Shown: positions 1-7,154 of the stretch, one piece after another
How positions within the stretch are numbered: position 1 is the stretch's first letter
Layout: each line of letters opens with the position of its first letter
Source of the DNA: Alphaproteobacteria bacterium
GTDB lineage: Bacteria; Pseudomonadota; Alphaproteobacteria; ATCC43930; CGMCC-115725
Assembly (NCBI GenBank): GCA_019241915.1
Contig: JAFAWI010000283.1
Location: 1 to 9,206 of the forward strand
Reading direction: 5' to 3'
Length of the DNA: 9,206 nucleotides
The notes under the pieces: model-generated
Databases searched by the model: none
The model's input: the letters and a program-made list of their open reading frames with translations, nothing else
Told to the model about the DNA's origin: nothing
Made by a program: the position numbers and the translations under genes

Positions 1-1007
1 CCGGCCCGTTCAAATTTGTCGAGTACAAGCCCAACGAATCCATCAAGGTGACCCGCAATATGGACTACTGGAAGCCGGGCCGGCCTTATCTCGACGGCAT
101 CGAGTATACCATCATCGCCAACCCTGCCACGCAGCTCCTGGCGTTTGTCGCACATAAGCTCGATTTCACCTTTGCATCGATCCCGCTGCTGAAGGACCTC
201 AAGGAGCAGGCGCCGCAGGCCGTCTGCGACGTGGTGATGGACAACAACAGCCGTGATCTGTTGATCAACCCGGCTGTTCCGCCGTTCGACCGGCTGGAGC
301 TGCGCCAGGCGATCGCGCTCTCGCTCGACCGCCAGGCCTTTATCGACATCCTGGCCGACGGGCAGGGCGCGGTCGGCGGCGCGCTGTTGCCGCCGCCCGA
401 CGGGGTCTGGGGCATGCCGCCCGACGTGCTCTACAACGTGGCCGGTTATGGCCCGGACGTTGCGAAAAACCGGGAAGAGGGACGTGCCAAGATGCAAAAG
501 CTCGGTTACGGCCCCGACAACCGCCTGCCGGTCAAGCTGTCGACCCGCAATGTTCCGGGTTATCGCGACGCTGCGGTAGTCGCGATCTCGCAGATGCGAG
601 AGGTCTTCGTCGATGCCGAACTGGAGCTCGTCGATACAGCCAACTATTTCCCGCGCATCATGCGCAAGGACTACAAGCTCGCGGTCGAGGTCAGCACCGG
701 CGGTCTCGACGATCCGGACCAGAAGTTTTACGAAAACTACGTCTGCGGCGCCGACCGCAACCTGACCGGTTATTGCGATCCGCAAACCGACCGGCTGATC
801 GACGCACAGTCGATGCAGGCCGACCCCGAGAAACGCCGCAGCATCGCCTGGGAAGTGGAACGCCGGCTGGCCGCCGACTCGTCGCGGCCGGTGCTGCTTT
901 ATTCGCGCTTTGCGAGCTGTGTGCAGCCGCGGGTTAAGGGCCTGGTGACCATGACCAACAGCCGGTTCAACGGCTGGCGAATGGAAGACGTCTGGCTCGA
1001 TCAGTAA
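1..1007 (+). CDS. ABC transporter substrate-binding protein, SBP_bac_5 family, copy 1 (5' end outside window)
   Basis: This is the C-terminal part of a periplasmic solute-binding protein of the family that feeds peptides, nickel, opines and similar ligands to ABC importers. The frame is open from the first bases (first whole codon at base 3, reading GPFKFVEYKPNES), so the GTG at 48 is an internal valine codon and not the start. It matches copies 2 and 3 from their residue 195/194 to the end, including the shared ending MEDVWLD plus one residue. By that alignment about 194 N-terminal residues, including any signal peptide, lie upstream. Four cysteines (codons at 225, 744, 774 and 918) match conserved cysteines of the other copies. 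A loop after the LAF motif is three residues shorter than in the other two copies. The stop is TAA, and copy 2 begins 29 bases later, suggesting co-transcription. The ligand cannot be told from sequence. Confidence 0.93.
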   Translation, partial: GPFKFVEYKPNESIKVTRNMDYWKPGRPYLDGIEYTIIANPATQLLAFVAHKLDFTFASIPLLKDLKEQAPQAVCDVVMDNNSRDLLINPAVPPFDRLELRQAIALSLDRQAFIDILADGQGAVGGALLPPPDGVWGMPPDVLYNVAGYGPDVAKNREEGRAKMQKLGYGPDNRLPVKLSTRNVPGYRDAAVVAISQMREVFVDAELELVDTANYFPRIMRKDYKLAVEVSTGGLDDPDQKFYENYVCGADRNLTGYCDPQTDRLIDAQSMQADPEKRRSIAWEVERRLAADSSRPVLLYSRFASCVQPRVKGLVTMTNSRFNGWRMEDVWLDQ

Positions 1008-1008
1008 C

Positions 1009-1021
1009 GCCGAGGCTCGGC
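1009..1021. repeat. short perfect inverted repeat between binding-protein copies 1 and 2
   Basis: GCCGAG-G-CTCGGC is a perfect 6-bp inverted repeat that starts two bases after the stop of copy 1 and ends seven bases before the ribosome-binding site of copy 2. As RNA it can fold to a 5-bp stem with a 3-base loop. There is no T run, so it is unlikely to be a full terminator. It could be an mRNA-stability or partial attenuation element, or chance in GC-rich DNA. Confidence 0.4.
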
Positions 1022-1036
1022 TGCGGTGGAGGGATC

Positions 1037-2632
1037 ATGATAAGCGTGTTGAGAGGCCTCGTGGTTTTGGCCGTCGCCGCCGCGCTGTCGACGGCGTCGC
1101 CGGTGCGGGCGCAGAAGGCCGGCGGCGTCCTCAAGATCCAGCACTTCGACAGTCCGGCCAGCATGTCGATCCTCGAGGAATCGACCCGCGCCGCCGAGCA
1201 GCCGGCGATGGCCGTGTTCAACAACCTAGTGCTCTACGACCAGCACGTGCCGCAGAACAGCCTCGACCATATCGTTCCCGATCTGGCGACAAGCTGGCAG
1301 TGGAGTGAAAACGGCAAAGAGCTGACCTTTCCGCTGCACCAAGGCGTCAAGTGGCACGACGGCAAACCGTTCACCGCGGCCGACGTCAAATGCACCTGGG
1401 ACCTGCTGATGGGGCTTGGCAACGACAAGCTGCGGGTCAACCCGCGCAAGAGCTGGTACGAGAACGTCGCAGAGGTGACGACGCGCGGCGACGACGAGGT
1501 TACGTTCCACCTCAAGGAGCCGCAGCCGGCGCTGCTCGGCCTGCTCGCCTCCGGCTGGGCGCCGGTCTACCCGTGCCACGTCCCGGCCCGCGACATGCGC
1601 CAGCACCCGATCGGCACCGGGCCGTTCAAATTCGTCGAATTCAAGCCCAACGAGTACGTCAAGCTGACCCGGAACACCGATTACTGGAAACCCGGCCGGC
1701 CCTATCTCGATGGCATCGAGTTTACCATCCTGCGCGAGATCGCGCCGCGCAACCTGGCGTTCTTTGCCGGCGGCTTCGATGTCGGCGCGCCCTATGGCGT
1801 CACACCGCCGACGCTCAAGGACTTCAAGGAGCAGGCGCCGCAGGCGATCTGCACGACGAGCGGCGTCAACGTCCCGCGCACCATGCTGATCAACCCGATC
1901 AAGCCGCCGTTCGACAATATCGAGCTGCGCCGGGCGATGACCTTGGCGATCGACCGCGAGGCGTTCTCGCAGATCATCAACGGCGGCATCCGCCGTGTCG
2001 GCGCCTTGATGATGCCGCCGCCCGAAGGCGTCTGGGGCATGGACGAGGGGATGCTGAAGACCTTACCCGGCTACGACCCGGACCACGAAAAGAACCTGAG
2101 TGCGGCGCGCGCGATCATGCAGAAGCTCGGCTACGGGCCGGACAAGCACCTCGTCACCAAGCTGTCCACCCGCGACATCCCGTCATGGCGCCAGCCCGCC
2201 GTCCTGCTCAATTCGCAGCTCAAGGACATCTATATCGAGGCCGACCTCGATATCGTCGACACGACGCAGTGGTATCCCAAGGTGATGCGCAAGGACTTCA
2301 CCATCGGCGCCGTGCCGATCGAGACCGGGGTCGACGACCCGGACGAAATGTTTGTCGAGAATTTTGGCTGCAACAGCCCGCGCAATTACGCCGGGTATTG
2401 CGATGCCGATACCGAAAAGCTGGTGCACGAGCAATCGGTCGAGCCCAACGCCGATAAGCGCAAGACGCTGGTGGCGCAGATCGAAAAACGGCTGGCCGAT
2501 GCGGCGATCCGCCCGGTGCTGTTCTATCCGGTCGGCGCCAGCTGCATGCAGCCTTACGTCAAGGACTTCACCATCATGGTCAACAGCATCTACAACGGGT
2601 GGCGCATGGAGGACGTGTGGCTCGACAAGTAA
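1037..2632 (+). CDS. ABC transporter substrate-binding protein, SBP_bac_5 family, copy 2
   Basis: A 531-residue periplasmic solute-binding protein, the usual size for the DppA/OppA/NikA-like cluster. Residues 1-25 form a Sec-type signal peptide: short n-region with R6, hydrophobic core, predicted cleavage after VRA at residue 25. There is no lipobox cysteine. The family signature lies near residues 97-118 (ELTF.. then GVKWHDGKPFTAADVK). DYWKPGRPYLDGIE (215-228) is a hinge-domain segment shared by all three copies. Six cysteines (119, 180, 272, 445, 455, 503) are all conserved in copy 3. The ATG at 1037 has GGAGGG at 1028-1033, an unusually short 3-base gap. From residue 26 it aligns with copy 3 with a constant one-residue offset at every landmark checked, so duplication is clear. 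With no permease or ATPase in view, the cognate transporter and ligand are unknown. Peptide import is only the family default. Confidence 0.95.
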   Translation: MISVLRGLVVLAVAAALSTASPVRAQKAGGVLKIQHFDSPASMSILEESTRAAEQPAMAVFNNLVLYDQHVPQNSLDHIVPDLATSWQWSENGKELTFPLHQGVKWHDGKPFTAADVKCTWDLLMGLGNDKLRVNPRKSWYENVAEVTTRGDDEVTFHLKEPQPALLGLLASGWAPVYPCHVPARDMRQHPIGTGPFKFVEFKPNEYVKLTRNTDYWKPGRPYLDGIEFTILREIAPRNLAFFAGGFDVGAPYGVTPPTLKDFKEQAPQAICTTSGVNVPRTMLINPIKPPFDNIELRRAMTLAIDREAFSQIINGGIRRVGALMMPPPEGVWGMDEGMLKTLPGYDPDHEKNLSAARAIMQKLGYGPDKHLVTKLSTRDIPSWRQPAVLLNSQLKDIYIEADLDIVDTTQWYPKVMRKDFTIGAVPIETGVDDPDEMFVENFGCNSPRNYAGYCDADTEKLVHEQSVEPNADKRKTLVAQIEKRLADAAIRPVLFYPVGASCMQPYVKDFTIMVNSIYNGWRMEDVWLDK

Positions 2633-2637
2633 CCACG

Positions 2638-2655
2638 TAGCGGACTTTCCCGCTA
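2638..2655 (+). repeat. small stem-loop between binding-protein copies 2 and 3
   Basis: TAGCGG and CCGCTA flank a six-base loop (ACTTTC), six bases after the stop codon of copy 2. It is the only clear secondary structure in the 91-base gap between copies 2 and 3. No T run follows, so complete termination is doubtful. It may set the relative expression of copy 3. Confidence 0.4.
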
Positions 2656-2711
2656 AACCGGAGTTAAAAATGGGCGCACGCCGGGCCAACCGGTCGAACG
2701 GATCGAACAGG

Positions 2712-2718
2712 AAGGGGA
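2712..2718 (+). promoter_or_regulatory. ribosome-binding site fixing the start of binding-protein copy 3
   Basis: AAGGGGA ends five bases before the ATG at 2724. It favours this start over the in-frame ATG at 2670, because the result is a compact signal peptide like that of copy 2. Confidence 0.6.
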
Positions 2719-2723
2719 ACCAC

Positions 2724-4316
2724 ATGCGTCGGGGAGGTTGGTTGGCCGCCGGCTCGCTGTCGGCGGCGATGTTGCTGGCGGCGCCGGCATTGGCCGAGAA
2801 ATCGGGCGGCGTGCTGAAGGTCTATTTCTTCGACAGTCCTGCCAGTATGTCGATCCACGAGGAAGCGACAATCGCCGGGCAAGGCCCGATGATGGGGGTC
2901 TTCAACAACCTCGTGATGTACGACCAGCACGTGCCGCAAAGCGGTCTCAACAGCATCGTTGCCGACCTTGCCACCGAATGGTCGTGGGACGAGGCGAAGA
3001 CCGCGCTCACTTTCAAGCTGCGCGACGGGGTCAAGTGGCACGACGGCAAGCCGTTCGCCGCGGCCGATGTCAAATGCACCTGGGATCTGCTGGCCGGCGC
3101 CGCGCAGGACAAGCTGCGGGTCAACCCGCGCAAAGCCTGGTATCGCAATCTCGATTCGGTGACGACAAATGGCGAACGAGAGGTCACGTTTCACCTGAAG
3201 CGCCCGCAGCCTGCCTTCATCGCGCTGCTCGCCTCGGGCTTCTCGCCGGTCTACCCGTGTCACGTACCGGCGGCGGCGATGCGCCAACATCCGATCGGCA
3301 CCGGCCCGTTCAAGTTCGTCGAGTTCAAGCCCAACGAATCGATCAAGGTGGCGAAAAACCCGGATTACTGGAAGCCGGGGCGGCCGCTGCTCGATGGGAT
3401 CGAGTACACGATCATCAAGAACCAGTCGACCGGCGTGCTGACGTTTGTGTCGGGGCAGGTCGACATGACCTCGCCCTATTTCCTGCAGGTGCCGATGCTC
3501 AAGGACATCGGCGAGCAGGATCCGAAATCGACCTGCGCGCTGGTGCCGTCCAACGTGCAGCGCAATGTCATCATCAACCGCAACGCGCCGCCGTTCGACG
3601 ATCCGGAAATGCGCCGGGCGGTCGCGCTGACGGTCGACCGCAAGGCTTATATCGACACGCTGACACAGGGCAAAGGCAATATCGGCGGTGCGCTGCTTGC
3701 CCCGCCGGAGGGCATCTGGGGGATGCCGCGCGATATGATGGAGCAGCTCCCCGGCTACAGCCCCGATGTCGGCAAGAGCCGCGAGGAAGCCCGCAAGATC
3801 ATGCAGGCTCACGGCTACGGGCCGGACAAGCACCTCAGCCTTAAGGTCTCCACCCGCAACATCCCGCCTTACCGCGACCCGGCGGTCATCCTGATCTCGC
3901 AGCTCAAGGAAATCTGGATCGACGCCGAGCTCGACCCGGTCGATACCACGCAGTGGTACCCGAAAGTCTACCGCAAGGACTATTCGATCGGCGCCAACCT
4001 GACCGGCAACGGCATCGACGATCCCGATCAGGCCTTTTACGAGAACTACGCGTGCGGCTCGGAGAGCAACTACGACGGCTACTGCAATGCGGAGATGGAT
4101 AAGCTGTTCGACCGGCAATCGATGGAGGAGGACCAGGAAAGGCGCAAACAACTGGTCTGGGAGATCGAGAAGCGACTGGCCGAGGACGTCGCCCGACCGG
4201 TGCTCTACCACAACCGGTCGGGCACCTGCTGGAAGCCGTACGTCAAGGGCTACACCCCGATGATCAACAGCATCTACAACGGCAACCGGATGGAGGATGT
4301 CTGGCTCGACCGCTGA
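2724..4316 (+). CDS. ABC transporter substrate-binding protein, SBP_bac_5 family, copy 3
   Basis: A 530-residue periplasmic solute-binding protein and the third tandem paralogue. The chosen ATG at 2724 has a good purine-rich site (AAGGGGA, 2712-2718) and gives a clean Sec signal peptide, with RR at residues 2-3, a hydrophobic core and cleavage after ALA at residue 24. The frame is open upstream as far as 2352, but that part runs inside copy 2. An in-frame ATG at 2670 with GGAG nearby would add 18 polar residues before the signal peptide, so it is less likely. The family signature TFKLRDGVKWHDGKPF is at about 96-111. Cysteines 118, 179, 271, 444, 454 and 502 match copy 2 one for one. The gene lies 91 bases after copy 2, a longer gap than between copies 1 and 2, with a small stem-loop in it. 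Ligand unknown. Confidence 0.95.
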   Translation: MRRGGWLAAGSLSAAMLLAAPALAEKSGGVLKVYFFDSPASMSIHEEATIAGQGPMMGVFNNLVMYDQHVPQSGLNSIVADLATEWSWDEAKTALTFKLRDGVKWHDGKPFAAADVKCTWDLLAGAAQDKLRVNPRKAWYRNLDSVTTNGEREVTFHLKRPQPAFIALLASGFSPVYPCHVPAAAMRQHPIGTGPFKFVEFKPNESIKVAKNPDYWKPGRPLLDGIEYTIIKNQSTGVLTFVSGQVDMTSPYFLQVPMLKDIGEQDPKSTCALVPSNVQRNVIINRNAPPFDDPEMRRAVALTVDRKAYIDTLTQGKGNIGGALLAPPEGIWGMPRDMMEQLPGYSPDVGKSREEARKIMQAHGYGPDKHLSLKVSTRNIPPYRDPAVILISQLKEIWIDAELDPVDTTQWYPKVYRKDYSIGANLTGNGIDDPDQAFYENYACGSESNYDGYCNAEMDKLFDRQSMEEDQERRKQLVWEIEKRLAEDVARPVLYHNRSGTCWKPYVKGYTPMINSIYNGNRMEDVWLDR

Positions 4317-4367
4317 GCCGGCCGCTCAACGGTTGCGCCACATCGTCGCAAAAGAAACGACAGAAGA

Positions 4368-4387
4368 CGCTCGCGGATCGGCGAGCG
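4368..4387 (+). terminator. possible stem-loop after the binding-protein genes
   Basis: CGCTCGC and GCGAGCG form a perfect 7-bp stem around the loop GGATCG, 52 bases after the stop of copy 3 and 80 bases before thrC. No T tract follows. It may be a weak or Rho-assisted terminator, or part of the thrC upstream region. A second, weaker 5-bp stem (TTGCG 4333-4337 with CGCAA 4347-4351) lies just before it. Confidence 0.35.
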
Positions 4388-4398
4388 CCGCCAAGAGA

Positions 4399-4431
4399 TT
4401 GAAAATAAGCGATTCGCCTCCGCCAGATAAT
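4399..4431 (+). promoter_or_regulatory. possible thrC promoter in an AT-rich island
   Basis: The 151-base gap before thrC has one AT-rich patch, about 4396-4440, in otherwise GC-rich DNA. It contains TTGAAA (4399-4404) and GATAAT (4426-4431), which resemble -35 and -10 boxes. Their 21-base spacing is too long for a standard sigma-70 promoter, so the exact boxes are uncertain. The placement, about 40 bases before the thrC start, is right for a promoter. Confidence 0.3.
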
Positions 4432-4454
4432 GCTTTAACATCCGCGCTCGATTC

Positions 4455-4460
4455 AAAGGG
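4455..4460 (+). promoter_or_regulatory. ribosome-binding site fixing the GTG start of thrC
   Basis: AAAGGG followed by A lies seven bases before GTG 4468. This supports the GTG start over the upstream in-frame ATG at 4297, which lies inside binding-protein copy 3. Confidence 0.65.
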
Positions 4461-4467
4461 ATGTCAG

Positions 4468-5883
4468 GTGCGCTATCGCTCGACCCGTGACGCCCGGCCC
4501 GCGCCGGCGATCCACTCCTTCGAGGACGTGCTGCTGGCGGGTCTTGCCCCGGATGGCGGGCTGTACGTGCCGGAAACGCTGCCGACGCTCGATGTCACCG
4601 CGCTGTCGCAACCGTCTTACCGCGACCTCGCGGCGCACGTCGTCGGGCTGTTCGCTGCGCAGGATTTTGGTGAAGGCGAGCTGCGCCGGCTGTGCGAGAC
4701 CGCCTATGCCGGGTTTCGCCACGCGGCGGTAACGCCGCTCGTGCAGCTCGACGACCGGCTGTGGCTGCTCGAGCTGTTTCACGGGCCGACGCTGGCGTTC
4801 AAGGATCTGGCGCTGCAGCTCTTGGGCCAGCTGTTCGACGCTGCGCTCGCGCGGCGCGGCGCGCGGGTGACGATCGTCGGCGCGACCTCGGGCGACACCG
4901 GCTCGGCGGCGCTGGAAGCTTGCCGTGACCGCTCGGCGATCGACATCTTCTTTCTCTACCCGCAAGGCCGCATCTCCGAGGTGCAACGCCGGCAGATGAC
5001 CACGGTCGCTGCGGCCAATTGTCATGCGATTGCGATCGACGGGACGTTCGACGACTGCCAGGACCTGGTGAAGGCGCTGTTCGCCGATGCCTCGCTGCGC
5101 CGCGAGCTCAGCCTGTCGGCGATGAACTCGATCAACTTTGCGCGGATTGCCGCACAGATCGTCTATTACGTCGCCGCCGCGGTGGCGCTCGGCGCGCCGG
5201 ACCGCGCCGTGTCGTTTGCGGTGCCGACCGGCAATTTCGGCAACATCTACTCGGCGCATGTGGCGCGCGCGATGGGACTGCCGATCGAGCGGCTGGTTTT
5301 GGCCACCAACGCCAACGACATCCTCGCACGCTACCTCGCCGGCGGCGATATGAGCCTTGCCGACGTCACACCGAGCCTCAGCCCCAGCATGGACATCCAG
5401 GTGGCGAGCAATTTCGAGCGGCTGCTGTTCGAGCTGAAGGGCCGCAACGGCGCCGCGGTGACGCAGGCGATTGCCGCGTTCCGTCGCGATGGCGTACTGC
5501 CGCCCGACGACCAAGCGTGGCGCAGCGCCGGCAAACTCTTCGCGGCACACCGGGTTGACGACGCCGCGACCCTGGCCGAGATCGGCGAGACCTATCGGCA
5601 AACCGGCATGCTGATCGACCCGCATACGGCGGTGGCGGTCGCCGCGGCGCGCGCGCACGCGGCGCGTGACGAGGACGATGCGCCGCTTGTCGCACTGGCG
5701 ACCGCGCATCCGGCGAAATTCCCCGATGCGGTGGCGCGGGCAACCGGCGTGCGCCCGCCAATGCCGCCGGTGCTGGCCGAGATCATGGACAAGCCGGAAA
5801 GGGTCGCGGTGCTGCCGAACGAGGTCGGCGCGGTGACCCGCTTTATCCGCGAGCGCTCGCGGCTGCGCCGGAGGGCGGCATGA
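4468..5883 (+). CDS. thrC: threonine synthase
   Basis: Pyridoxal-phosphate enzyme that converts O-phospho-L-homoserine and water to L-threonine and phosphate, the last step of threonine synthesis in the cytoplasm. The protein is 471 residues from GTG 4468, a normal length for the long bacterial ThrC type. It opens with VRYRSTRDA and then LLAGLAPDGGLYVPE (about 22-36), a hallmark of the ThrC N-terminal domain. The PLP lysine is K112 in FHGPTLAFKDLALQ. The phosphate-binding loop GATSGDTGSAALE is at about 138-150, and the PTGNFGN loop lies further on. An open frame reaches back to an ATG at 4297, but that part overlaps the end of binding-protein copy 3 and looks non-coding. Its stop overlaps the next start as ATGA, so it is probably translationally coupled to the peptidase. 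It likely has its own promoter in the preceding AT-rich patch. Confidence 0.97.
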   Translation: MRYRSTRDARPAPAIHSFEDVLLAGLAPDGGLYVPETLPTLDVTALSQPSYRDLAAHVVGLFAAQDFGEGELRRLCETAYAGFRHAAVTPLVQLDDRLWLLELFHGPTLAFKDLALQLLGQLFDAALARRGARVTIVGATSGDTGSAALEACRDRSAIDIFFLYPQGRISEVQRRQMTTVAAANCHAIAIDGTFDDCQDLVKALFADASLRRELSLSAMNSINFARIAAQIVYYVAAAVALGAPDRAVSFAVPTGNFGNIYSAHVARAMGLPIERLVLATNANDILARYLAGGDMSLADVTPSLSPSMDIQVASNFERLLFELKGRNGAAVTQAIAAFRRDGVLPPDDQAWRSAGKLFAAHRVDDAATLAEIGETYRQTGMLIDPHTAVAVAAARAHAARDEDDAPLVALATAHPAKFPDAVARATGVRPPMPPVLAEIMDKPERVAVLPNEVGAVTRFIRERSRLRRRAA

Positions 5884-7139
5884 ACGTCGGTCTCGCCACG
5901 TTGCCGAACGGGCTGCGCATTGTCACCGACCGCATCGGCACGGTGGCGACGGTCTCGCTCGGATTGTGGGTCGATGTCGGCACGCGGCACGAGCCGGCGC
6001 TGGTCAACGGGGTCGCCCACTTCCTCGAGCACATGGCCTTTAAGGGCACAGAGCGACGCTCGGCGCTGGCCATCGCCGAGGAGATCGAGGCGGTGGGCGG
6101 TCATCTCAACGCCTACACCTCGCGCGAGAGCACCGCCTATTACGCCAAGGTGCTAAAGGAGGACGTCGCCCTCGCGCTCGACATCCTCGCCGACATCCTG
6201 CAGCACTCGACCTTTGAGCCGGAGGAGCTCGAGCGCGAGCGGACCGTCATCCTGCAGGAGATCGGTCAGGCCCACGATACGCCGGACGACATCGTCTTCG
6301 ACTACTTTCAGGAACGCGCGTATCCCGACCAGGCAATGGGCCGGCCGGTGCTGGGCACCCCGGAAATCATCCGCAATCTGCCGCGCCAAGCGGTGGTGGC
6401 ATACCTTGCGGAACACTACGGCGCCTCGCGCATGGTGCTGTCGGCTTCGGGCAACCTCGACCACGAGCCGTTTGTCGCGCTGGCGCACCGGCTGCTCGGC
6501 GATCTGCCGGCGGAGCGGGCGGTGACGACCGAACCGGCCCGCTATGTCGGCGGCGAGGACCGTCTCGACCGCGACCTCGAGCAGCTCCATCTGGTGCTGG
6601 GCTTTCCCGGCGTGCCGCTGTGCGACCCGGATTATTATGCGGCGGCGGTGCTGTCGACGGCATTTGGCGGCGGCATGTCCTCGCGCCTGTTTCAGGAGGT
6701 GCGCGAGAGGCGCGGCCTCGTCTATGCGATCAACTCGTTCGCTCACTCCTACCGGGACGGCGGCTTGTTCGGCATCTATGCCGGGACCGGCGAGGACGAA
6801 GCGGCCGAGCTGCTCCCGGTGCTGTGCGACGAGACGCTCAAGCTCGCCGACGGCTTTTTGCCGCCCGAGTTGGCGCGCGCCAAAGCGCAGATGAAAGCCG
6901 GGCTGTTGATGTCGTTGGAAAGCACCTCGGCACGCTGCGAACAGATGGCGCAGCACATGCTGATTCACGGTTCGCCGTTCGACCCGGACGAGATCGTGCG
7001 CCGTATCGATGCGGTCGACGATGCCGCGATCGGCCGCGTCGTTGCGCGGTGGCGTGACGGACGGCCGACGCTGGTCGCGCTCGGGCCGGTCGGCGGGGTC
7101 GAAACCTTCGCGCGGCTCGAAGCGCGGCTTGCCGGCTGA
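5880..7139 (+). CDS. M16 family zinc peptidase (mitochondrial-processing-peptidase-like)
   Basis: A 419-residue metallopeptidase of family M16B, the group that includes the beta subunit of the mitochondrial processing peptidase and bacterial PqqL/YmxG-type proteins. The inverted zinc motif HFLEH is at 47-51 (ligands H47 and H51, catalytic E50). The third ligand is E127 in RTVILQEI, 75 residues after H51, which is the MPP-type spacing. The C-terminal half carries the glycine-rich loop GGGMSSRLF (263-271) and the RRGLVY motif (277-282) used in substrate binding. All catalytic residues are therefore present. No signal peptide is seen, so it should be cytoplasmic. GGAGGG at 5870-5875, within the end of thrC, serves its ATG. 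It starts inside the thrC stop (ATGA), and the acetyltransferase follows after 15 bases. The substrate is unknown. The thrC neighbourhood is common in alphaproteobacteria (recalled) and does not reveal one. Confidence 0.94.
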   Translation: MNVGLATLPNGLRIVTDRIGTVATVSLGLWVDVGTRHEPALVNGVAHFLEHMAFKGTERRSALAIAEEIEAVGGHLNAYTSRESTAYYAKVLKEDVALALDILADILQHSTFEPEELERERTVILQEIGQAHDTPDDIVFDYFQERAYPDQAMGRPVLGTPEIIRNLPRQAVVAYLAEHYGASRMVLSASGNLDHEPFVALAHRLLGDLPAERAVTTEPARYVGGEDRLDRDLEQLHLVLGFPGVPLCDPDYYAAAVLSTAFGGGMSSRLFQEVRERRGLVYAINSFAHSYRDGGLFGIYAGTGEDEAAELLPVLCDETLKLADGFLPPELARAKAQMKAGLLMSLESTSARCEQMAQHMLIHGSPFDPDEIVRRIDAVDDAAIGRVVARWRDGRPTLVALGPVGGVETFARLEARLAG

Positions 7140-7154
7140 GGCGGCGACCGCACG

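Larger units (their letters stand above)
1..4316 (+). repeat. tandem triplication of a solute-binding protein gene
   Basis: Three homologous genes lie head to tail. Alignment points are base 3 in copy 1, 1619 in copy 2 and 3303 in copy 3 (all the glycine codon of the GPFKFVE motif), so repeat units are offset by 1616 and 1684 bases. The most alike DNA visible is 3-104, 1619-1720 and 3303-3404, encoding GPFKFVE to LDGIE, where the three copies differ mainly at third codon positions. Elsewhere protein identity is interrupted by clearly diverged patches, so the duplication is not recent. Confidence 0.85.

Noticed and set aside
48..50. GTG as the true start of the first gene
   Set aside because: The same frame is open to the window edge and continues the homology with copies 2 and 3 (GPFKFVEYKPNE), so this codon is internal.
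1351..2457. A 368-codon plus-strand frame inside copy 2, with a similar one at 2738-3844 inside copy 3
   Set aside because: Both are shifted-frame shadows of the paralogous genes. Their resemblance to each other only reflects the homology of the true frames.
2352..2723. Upstream extension of the copy 3 frame into copy 2
   Set aside because: This part overlaps copy 2 out of frame, and the protein proper starts with a signal peptide at 2724.
2664..4211. A 515-codon minus-strand frame opposite binding-protein copy 3
   Set aside because: It is antisense to a clear family member, has no motifs, and similar frames lie opposite copy 2 because the genes share sequence.
4399..4431. TTGAAA and GATAAT as a well-formed sigma-70 promoter for thrC
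   Set aside because: The spacing is 21 bases, outside the normal range, so it was kept only as a low-confidence promoter region.
4453..5709. A 418-codon minus-strand frame opposite thrC
   Set aside because: Composition is Arg/His-rich with no domain, and thrC on the plus strand has all its active-site motifs.
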